A stretch of DNA of 64,000 nt from a virus. A program made the position numbers and the translations under genes. The stretch covers positions 1 to 64,000 of the IMG/VR virus record IMGVR_UViG_3300037119_005846. One strand, written 5' to 3'. Below are positions 59,288 to 64,000 of this stretch, piece by piece (within the stretch, counting starts at the first letter, position 1; the number at the start of each line of letters is the position of its first letter). The notes below the pieces were generated by a model, which worked only from the letters and a program-made list of their open reading frames with translations, was not told where the DNA came from and searched no databases.

Positions 59288-59442
59288 GCGACCGCCCGTA
59301 CGACTTCAGCGTGCCGATCGACGAGGCTCACCGGATCTCGCTCGAGCTCACGGGTCTCATCAACGAGGCGTACGAGCAAGCACGCAGGCGGGCGGCTGCA
59401 TGGCAGCCCGCGCCCTGTCCACCGCGCTGTACTCGCAGCTGA
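59284..59442 (+). CDS. Small hypothetical protein
   Basis: 52 residues from GTG (GTGA overlap). FSVPIDEAHRISLELTGLIN and a basic Ala helix; its end enters the palindrome at 59428. Confidence 0.48.
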   Translation: MSDRPYDFSVPIDEAHRISLELTGLINEAYEQARRRAAAWQPAPCPPRCTRS

Positions 59443-59456
59443 GTACACGGTAGTGT
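59428..59456 (+). promoter_or_regulatory. Candidate promoter with inverted repeat operator
   Basis: TGTACTC/GAGTACA (59428-59434, 59441-59447), perfect 7-bp arms, 6-base centre. TGTACT-N17-TAGTGT could be a promoter with the repeat covering -35 and spacer. Leader has ACACAGACAGG. Confidence 0.4.
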
Positions 59457-59489
59457 AGACGATATCGACACAGACAGGAAGATGATGAA

Positions 59490-60293
59490 GTGAATCGGTC
59501 ACTGACGATCCTCGTTCACGGGGCTAGTAAGAGTGGCAAGAGCTCGTTCAGTGTCACGTGTCCGACGCCGCGTCTGTATCTCGATGTCGAGTCGGCCGGC
59601 CGATTCCTCGCGATCAAGGCAGTTTCATGGGACCCTGCCCGTGAAGCACCGCCAGTAGAGGATGGCACGTGGGACACGGCCGTGGTCGCGACGCGTGACT
59701 GGGGTACGGTTGAGCGAGCGTATCAGTGGCTTGCCTCAGGTCAGCATCCGTTCAAGAGCGTCATCATCGACTCTGTCAGCGAGCTCCAGCAGCGCTTCAT
59801 CGAGAGCAAGTCAGGCCGCAATCAGCCGACGATGCAGGATTGGGGCGCGGTGTTCCGCGTGGTCTCCGGTCTCGTCCGCGACATTCGCGACTTGACGATG
59901 CATCAGACCAAGCCGCTCGAGTGCGTCGTCATGACGGCGATGACTCGACAGCAGGAGGGGATGTGGCGCCCGTGGGTCAGTGGGCAGCTCCAGACCGTCT
60001 TGCCGTACCTGCTCGACGTAGTGGCGTACTTGTGGACCGAGCAGGCGGTCGACGAGACGACCGGAGAAGTGAAGGAGGTTCGTAAGATCCTGACGCGCCG
60101 GACGACACAGTTCGAGGCCGGCGAACGCGTCGACGGCAAGATCCCGATCGTGGTGGAGGTGACGGCACGCGCTCCTGGTGAGCCGGGCACAGACATCGAC
60201 CGCCTGATCGACATGGTCTTTCCGCCGACGGCGACAACTGAGACTGAGACAACACCAATCACCACAACAACGGAGACTACAGATGACCATTGA
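59490..60293 (+). CDS. Sak4-like RecA-fold recombination ATPase
   Basis: 267 residues from GTG. Walker A HGASKSGKSSF (residues ~9-19), KSVIIDSVSELQ Walker B, CVVMTAMTRQ third motif. This is the phage nucleotide-binding (AAA_24/Sak4) family, single-strand annealing proteins that act with an SSB. The next gene is SSB-like and overlaps by 11 bases, supporting a joint role. Confidence 0.82.
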   Translation: MNRSLTILVHGASKSGKSSFSVTCPTPRLYLDVESAGRFLAIKAVSWDPAREAPPVEDGTWDTAVVATRDWGTVERAYQWLASGQHPFKSVIIDSVSELQQRFIESKSGRNQPTMQDWGAVFRVVSGLVRDIRDLTMHQTKPLECVVMTAMTRQQEGMWRPWVSGQLQTVLPYLLDVVAYLWTEQAVDETTGEVKEVRKILTRRTTQFEAGERVDGKIPIVVEVTARAPGEPGTDIDRLIDMVFPPTATTETETTPITTTTETTDDH

Positions 60294-60831
60294 CTGGGGC
60301 GCGGAACTCGACCGCGTCGAACAGGCCACCAAGCCCATGGCTGAGGGGCCGCACACCTTCCGGATCGTCGACGCGAAGCCCGTGACAGCGAGCACCGGCA
60401 ACAAGATGATCAAGCTCACGTGCAAGGTCGAGGGCGGCCCTGACGACGGCAAGCTCGGCTACAACAACATCGTGTTCACGTTCGACAACCCGCGGGCACT
60501 GAAGATGACACTGCGGCGCCTGCGTGCCCTCGGCATCGACGCTGACTTGCTGCGCGGCGAGAAGCCGTCGATCGAGCAGATCGCCGGCAAGCTGATGGGT
60601 CGCAGCGCGGAAGGCAACGTGACGCATCGCCAGTGGAACGGCGAGACGCAGGACGACATCGACTTCGGCGCGGCCGGCTCTGGCACGCCGGTCATCCCGG
60701 CGGCGCCCGTCGTCGGTGGCCCCGCTCCAGTTGTCGCTCCCGCGCCGACCAAGGAGGCGGCGGCCCCGCCGGCGCCGGTCATCCCGACCGAGCCGACGAC
60801 GCCGGTCGCGCAGAGCGAGGAATCGTTCTGA
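60283..60831 (+). CDS. DUF669/SSB-like ssDNA-binding protein
   Basis: 182 residues. N-terminal ~115 residues form an OB-like fold (GPHTFRIVDAKPVTASTGNK, FTFDNPRALKMTLRRLRALG). A Pro/Ala linker leads to an acidic end (QSEESF), as in SSB tails that recruit partners. Overlaps the Sak4-like gene. Confidence 0.75.
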   Translation: MTIDWGAELDRVEQATKPMAEGPHTFRIVDAKPVTASTGNKMIKLTCKVEGGPDDGKLGYNNIVFTFDNPRALKMTLRRLRALGIDADLLRGEKPSIEQIAGKLMGRSAEGNVTHRQWNGETQDDIDFGAAGSGTPVIPAAPVVGGPAPVVAPAPTKEAAAPPAPVIPTEPTTPVAQSEESF

Positions 60832-60832
60832 C

Positions 60833-61258
60833 ATGACCGATCGCCTCGACGAGATCTTCGCCCGGCAGCAGCAGCTCCAGCTGGAGTCGTTCCACATCGA
60901 CGTCACCGCCCTCGAGGGCCTGCCTCGCGAGAGGTACGTCGTCCAGAACGCGTTCGCTGTCGTCGCGGAGCTCGTCGAGGCGCTCGACAACATCGACTGG
61001 AAGATGTGGACGACCGGCAGCCCGGCGCGGTTTAAGGACCGGGACAGCTTCGTCCGCGAGATGGTCGACGTCCTGCATTTCATGGTGAACCTCCTTCTGA
61101 TCGCCGACTGCGATGCCACAGAGCTGTATAGTCGTTATCTCAGGAAGGCCGAAGTCAACGCGCAGCGTCAGCTGGACGGGTACGACGGCGTCAGCACAAA
61201 GAAGGATGGGCGAGCGATGGACGAGCCCGAGTGGCGTCGAGAGGAGGTGGAACCATGA
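60833..61258 (+). CDS. All-alpha NTP pyrophosphatase (dUTPase-2/MazG-like)
   Basis: 141 residues from ATG 60833. LDEIFARQQQLQLESF front, NAFAVVAELVEALDNIDWKM with the ExxE-type metal site, FVREMVDVLHFMVNLLL with the ExxD site, then YLRKAEVNAQRQLDGY. Typical phage dimeric dUTPase/MazG relatives, which clear dUTP or other NTPs. Fits with the UDG-like gene 3 kb upstream. Confidence 0.8.
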   Translation: MTDRLDEIFARQQQLQLESFHIDVTALEGLPRERYVVQNAFAVVAELVEALDNIDWKMWTTGSPARFKDRDSFVREMVDVLHFMVNLLLIADCDATELYSRYLRKAEVNAQRQLDGYDGVSTKKDGRAMDEPEWRREEVEP

Positions 61259-61494
61259 ACGTGCTTGACGAGCTGAGGCAGACGACGAAGGCGCTCGAGG
61301 ACGCGGAGTTCGTCGTCTTCAGGCTCAAGCAGCAGCGCGACGCGCAGGTGTCTGCGGCTCGCGACGAGCGCATCGGCTACGCCGAGATCAAGGACGCGAC
61401 CGGCATGTCGATCAGCTGGATCAACGCGTCGCTCGTGCGCACCGACGGCTATCGGCCGCGCGCCGGCCGGCCGCGGAGGCGCGAGGTCGCGTAG
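61255..61494 (+). CDS. HTH-like small protein
   Basis: 79 residues, GAGGAGGTGG site. Coiled coil (ELRQTTKALEDAEFVVFRLK), then RIGYAEIKDATGMSISWINA resembling an HTH, and a basic tail (RPRAGRPRRREVA). A likely DNA-binding protein; regulator of unknown target. Confidence 0.65.
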   Translation: MNVLDELRQTTKALEDAEFVVFRLKQQRDAQVSAARDERIGYAEIKDATGMSISWINASLVRTDGYRPRAGRPRRREVA

Positions 61495-61516
61495 GTAGCG
61501 GCGGCCACCTATGCCA

Positions 61517-61563
61517 GCGACCAGCCGGCGCCGTGATCACAGAGCCACGACGCCGCTGGTCGC
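61517..61563 (+). terminator. Strong terminator hairpin
   Basis: GCGACCAGC-c-GGCG pairs with CGCC-GCTGGTCGC: 13 bp with one bulge, 20-base loop, followed by TTCTGCGTTCTG. Separates two operons. Confidence 0.65.
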
Positions 61564-61592
61564 TTCTGCGTTCTGCCCGCGTGCGGCCCGTG

Positions 61593-61621
61593 TGGCTTTT
61601 GCTTACATCGCGTTGTATAAT
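61593..61621 (+). promoter_or_regulatory. TGG-class promoter, copy 7
   Basis: TGGCTT, 17-base spacer with TTACATCGCGTTG, TATAAT (61616-61621). Start at A61628 gives leader AGACACAGACCCAGACC. Confidence 0.75.
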
Positions 61622-61659
61622 GGTTCCAGACACAGACCCAGACCAACTTCGAGGAGACC

Positions 61660-62649
61660 ATGTCCACCACAGTCAAGTTCGACCCGACGGCGCCTGACGC
61701 CGGACGGGCCATTCTGGCGGCGGCCTTGGACCGGACCAGCGCGATGCGGGACCTCAGCCGCATCAAGTCGATGCCGTCCACGACGACCGCCTCAACCTCT
61801 ACACCGGCCGAGCCCGCCAAGATGCGGACCGTGTTCGACGGCATCGAGGTCAGCTCCAGCTACGTCAGGCCGAACGGCTCGGAGTACAAGCCCCGCGCCA
61901 TGACGGTCGACGGCGTCGTCGTCCACGACGTCACCTTCGTCCGGTCGGCCGCCAAGGTCAACAAGCCCGTACTGCTGTACGGCCCGCCAGGAACCGGCAA
62001 GACCTCGCTGATCGAGGCCGCCTTCCCCGACGTCGTCACCGTCCAGGGCACCATCGAGACCGAGATGACCGACTTCGTCGGCAGCTGGGTCCAGGACAGT
62101 GACGGCACGTACCGCTGGATCGACGGCCCCTTGCTGGTCGCCGCCGATGAGGGCAAGAAACTGCTGATCGACGAGATCGCTCTTATCGACCCGCGGAGCC
62201 TGGCCGGCGTCTACGGCGTCATGGACGGTCGCGACGAAATCGTCGTGACTCAGAACCCGAAGCGTGGCGTTGTCAAGGTGCAGCCCGGGTTCATGGTGCT
62301 CGGAGCGTTCAACCCGAACGTCCCCGGCGCCGTGACATCGGACGCGCTGATGAGTCGCTTCCCGGTTCAGATCGAGGTCGGCACCGACTGGTCACTCGCC
62401 TCGGCGCTCAAAGTGCCGGCAAAGATCATCCAGGTCGTTCGCAACCTCAACCACAAGGCCGAGACCGGAGAGATCACCGCGGCCCCCCAGCTTCGCGAGC
62501 TGCTCGGCTTTCGCGACCTCACCGAGGTCTACGGCGAGGAGTTCGCCCTCAGGAACTTCATCAGCCAGATCCGTCCGGAGAACCGGGCGGTCGCGCTGGC
62601 AGCTATCAAGGCGGTCATGGGCGCAGAGCCCACCGCACTCACCATCTGA
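61660..62649 (+). CDS. MoxR/CobS-like AAA+ ATPase
   Basis: 329 residues, GAGGAGACC site. LLYGPPGTGKTSLIEAAF Walker A (~108-125), KKLLIDEIALIDPRSLAGVY Walker B and pore region, GAFNPNVPGAVTSDALMSRF sensor 1 and arginine-finger region. MoxR and CobS ATPases act with a VWA partner to load metals or remodel complexes. A CobT-like candidate is encoded at 63392, with an unknown gene between. Confidence 0.85.
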   Translation: MSTTVKFDPTAPDAGRAILAAALDRTSAMRDLSRIKSMPSTTTASTSTPAEPAKMRTVFDGIEVSSSYVRPNGSEYKPRAMTVDGVVVHDVTFVRSAAKVNKPVLLYGPPGTGKTSLIEAAFPDVVTVQGTIETEMTDFVGSWVQDSDGTYRWIDGPLLVAADEGKKLLIDEIALIDPRSLAGVYGVMDGRDEIVVTQNPKRGVVKVQPGFMVLGAFNPNVPGAVTSDALMSRFPVQIEVGTDWSLASALKVPAKIIQVVRNLNHKAETGEITAAPQLRELLGFRDLTEVYGEEFALRNFISQIRPENRAVALAAIKAVMGAEPTALTI

Positions 62650-62666
62650 CACAGACAGGACACATC

Positions 62667-63314
62667 ATGACCACCACAGCAGCGAGCTTCCTCGGCTCCA
62701 ACCCCCACGTCGCGCCGTCACCCCATGGCGTGGACGCCTATGGCCTCTACATCGAGACCGTCGAGGTTAACAGCCTCAACCAGGTCCAGTGGTACAACCG
62801 GATCTTCCTGGCCGGCAACGCAATCAGCTTCTATCACCGAGCAGCTCACGCCTCTCGAACCACGTGGAAACTGTACCGCTACGCTGACACCGCCACCGCC
62901 GAGAAGGCGCTGACCAAGTTCACCACGGGCGGCCGCGGCACGATGCTCCTCCGCGGGGCGCCGATTCTCGTCCAGTTGGACGCGGTCGACGTCACCGCGA
63001 TTGATGAGATGAAGATGCCGATCGCTCGGTATCGCGGCAACAACCGCCACGAGAGCTTGTTCGGCAAGTTCAACCTAGACGACACGCCCCAGATCGCACC
63101 GCAAGCGCTCAACGCCAAGGGCTTCGACTCCGCGAATGCCGCGATCGTCGCGGCCGCAGCCTCGGCCGCAGCCGCCGCCAAGGTGGCGACCGACTTGACG
63201 TCAACCATGACCCCACCCTTGCCGACAGTTGGCGGGATGACGAGTGGCACGACGACGAGTGGCACGACGACTGCCACGATCATCACCACCAGCTCGGGCA
63301 CCGAGCCGTACTGA
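62667..63314 (+). CDS. Hypothetical protein between MoxR-like and CobT-like genes
   Basis: 215 residues, leader ACACAGACAGGACACATC. NPHVAPSPHGVDAYGLYIET and WYNRIFLAGNAISFYHRA; an Ala-rich helix (~160-180) and a Thr/Ser/Gly-rich tail. The tail is disordered. No family; the context suggests a substrate or adaptor of the ATPase. Confidence 0.68.
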   Translation: MTTTAASFLGSNPHVAPSPHGVDAYGLYIETVEVNSLNQVQWYNRIFLAGNAISFYHRAAHASRTTWKLYRYADTATAEKALTKFTTGGRGTMLLRGAPILVQLDAVDVTAIDEMKMPIARYRGNNRHESLFGKFNLDDTPQIAPQALNAKGFDSANAAIVAAAASAAAAAKVATDLTSTMTPPLPTVGGMTSGTTTSGTTTATIITTSSGTEPY

Positions 63315-63324
63315 CCGACAGCGC

Positions 63325-63356
63325 CCGGTCCGGGAGTCAGACGGGTTCCCGGCCGG
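63325..63356 (+). terminator. Hairpin abutting promoter
   Basis: CCGG-t-CCGGGA pairs with TCCCGG-CCGG, 10 bp with one bulge, ending directly before the next -35. Confidence 0.55.
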
Positions 63357-63385
63357 TGGCCATTGTGTTCACAATGGTGTATAAT
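63357..63385 (+). promoter_or_regulatory. TGG-class promoter, copy 8 (leaderless)
   Basis: TGGCCA, 17-base spacer TTGTGTTCACAATGGTG, TATAAT (63380-63385), six bases, ATG 63392. The spacer contains TTGTG/CACAA arms. Confidence 0.76.
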
Positions 63386-63391
63386 GAGGAC

Positions 63392-64000
63392 ATGACAGAC
63401 ATGAAGACGACAAGGACGGTGAACCCGCAGCGTGACGCTCTGCAGGTCGCCCTGAACGCGGAGATCCGGTACTCCCCGCTGCGGGTGCCCAGCGCGGTCG
63501 TCCACATCGAGGACGACGAGTCGCAGCCGAACCCGCCGGCGGTGGCGTGGTACGAGCCGAAGACCGGGGACATCCACATCCACATCGACCGCGCCAAGAT
63601 CAACCCCACCGACGCCAACTCGCGCGGCCGCAAGGACTACGCCGTCACCCGCGGCCTACTGGTCCACGAGGCCTCGCACGCCAAGAACAGCGCCTGGCTG
63701 ACCACCCTCTGGCACACCGGCATCAAGCCGTCGGTGATGCGGACTCTGACGATGTTCGAGGAGATGCGGGTCGAGGCACGGGCGGTCAACGCCGACCCGG
63801 ACGAGTCCCGCATCAACCTCCGGGCGTCGCTGCCGCTGGCGATGGGTGACATCCGCGACAACCCGCCGGTGACCCGCTACGACGCGGCCAACAGCTGGGG
63901 CCTCATCTACGGCCGCTCGCTGACGACGGTCGTCAGCCACATCGAGCTCCAGTGGCTCGATGACGCGGCTCGCACCATCCTCGGCGACGACGACGTCGAT
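63392..64000 (+). CDS. CobT/VWA-type metal-site protein, 3' end outside window
   Basis: 203 residues visible, frame open to the window end. DYAVTRGLLVHEASHAKNSA contains HEASH, an HExxH zinc motif; TMFEEMRVEARAV supplies the downstream Glu. This arrangement is that of the metallopeptidase-like front of phage CobT/VWA proteins that pair with MoxR/CobS ATPases. The VWA part, if present, is beyond the window. Leaderless from its own promoter. Confidence 0.75.
   Translation, partial: MTDMKTTRTVNPQRDALQVALNAEIRYSPLRVPSAVVHIEDDESQPNPPAVAWYEPKTGDIHIHIDRAKINPTDANSRGRKDYAVTRGLLVHEASHAKNSAWLTTLWHTGIKPSVMRTLTMFEEMRVEARAVNADPDESRINLRASLPLAMGDIRDNPPVTRYDAANSWGLIYGRSLTTVVSHIELQWLDDAARTILGDDDVD

Overview
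The window is one contiguous piece of a large, GC-rich, tailed double-stranded DNA phage of an actinobacterium, or a prophage of one. Support for an actinobacterial host: high GC, frequent GTG and TTG starts joined by ATGA/GTGA overlaps, a WhiB-type iron-sulfur regulator (29156-29440), a Ku homologue (53200-54009), and head and tail proteins of the actinophage type (capsid protease, HK97-fold capsid, tail tube, connectors, portal, terminase). Every gene I accept is on the + strand except one HNH homing endonuclease. Both window edges cut genes (3-2798 and 63392-64000). No tRNA, CRISPR array, integrase or transposase was seen.

Layout. 1-4.6 kb: three overlapping virion-type genes. 5.2-14.5 kb: capsid protease, a small membrane protein, a collagen-like protein, major capsid protein, tail tube, Ig-like protein, a GIY-YIG endonuclease, a methyltransferase, a metallopeptidase and head-tail connectors. 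14.5-24.9 kb: a long run of fibre and adhesin genes built from shuffled modules. 25-29.9 kb: glycosyltransferase, large terminase, WhiB and small membrane peptides. 30-33.6 kb: a primase-helicase. 33.6-34.7 kb: a gene-free, repeat-rich 1.1 kb segment. 34.7-42.6 kb: about 30 very small genes (single-pass membrane peptides, zinc-ribbon peptides, a duplicated two-gene cassette) ending with a ParB-fold protein and an HTH protein. 42.6-46.7 kb: an S74-chaperone fibre and the lysis genes. 47-52.5 kb: MuF-2H fusion, possible small terminase and portal. 52.5-64 kb: Ku, a mucin-like secreted protein, a recombination/nucleotide module (UDG-like, Cas4-like nuclease, Sak4-like ATPase, SSB-like protein, all-alpha NTP pyrophosphatase) and a MoxR-like AAA+ ATPase followed by the start of a CobT-like metal-site protein.

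How it works together. Terminase, portal, MuF protein, protease and capsid build and fill the head; connectors and tail tube make the neck and tail; fibres, collagen-like rods and LamG/LRR-like proteins bind the host surface. The membrane protein at 44096 and two peptidoglycan hydrolases lyse the cell. The primase-helicase and the Sak4/SSB/Cas4 set would replicate and recombine DNA. Ku could join genome ends using a host ligase.

The most unusual signals are regulatory. Eight promoters share a TGG -35, an exactly 17-nt spacer carrying a partly palindromic ACA-CA...TG-TG element, and a TATAAT-like -10. Four of them place the -10 exactly six bases before ATG, which predicts leaderless mRNAs. An ACACAGAC octamer recurs at the 5' ends of more than a dozen genes, either in the leader or as the first codons. 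The gene-free segment at 33.6-34.7 kb carries five TGCCCATAT repeats, paired hairpins and a 12-bp inverted repeat around an alternating purine-pyrimidine tract. It is a candidate replication origin or regulatory hub.
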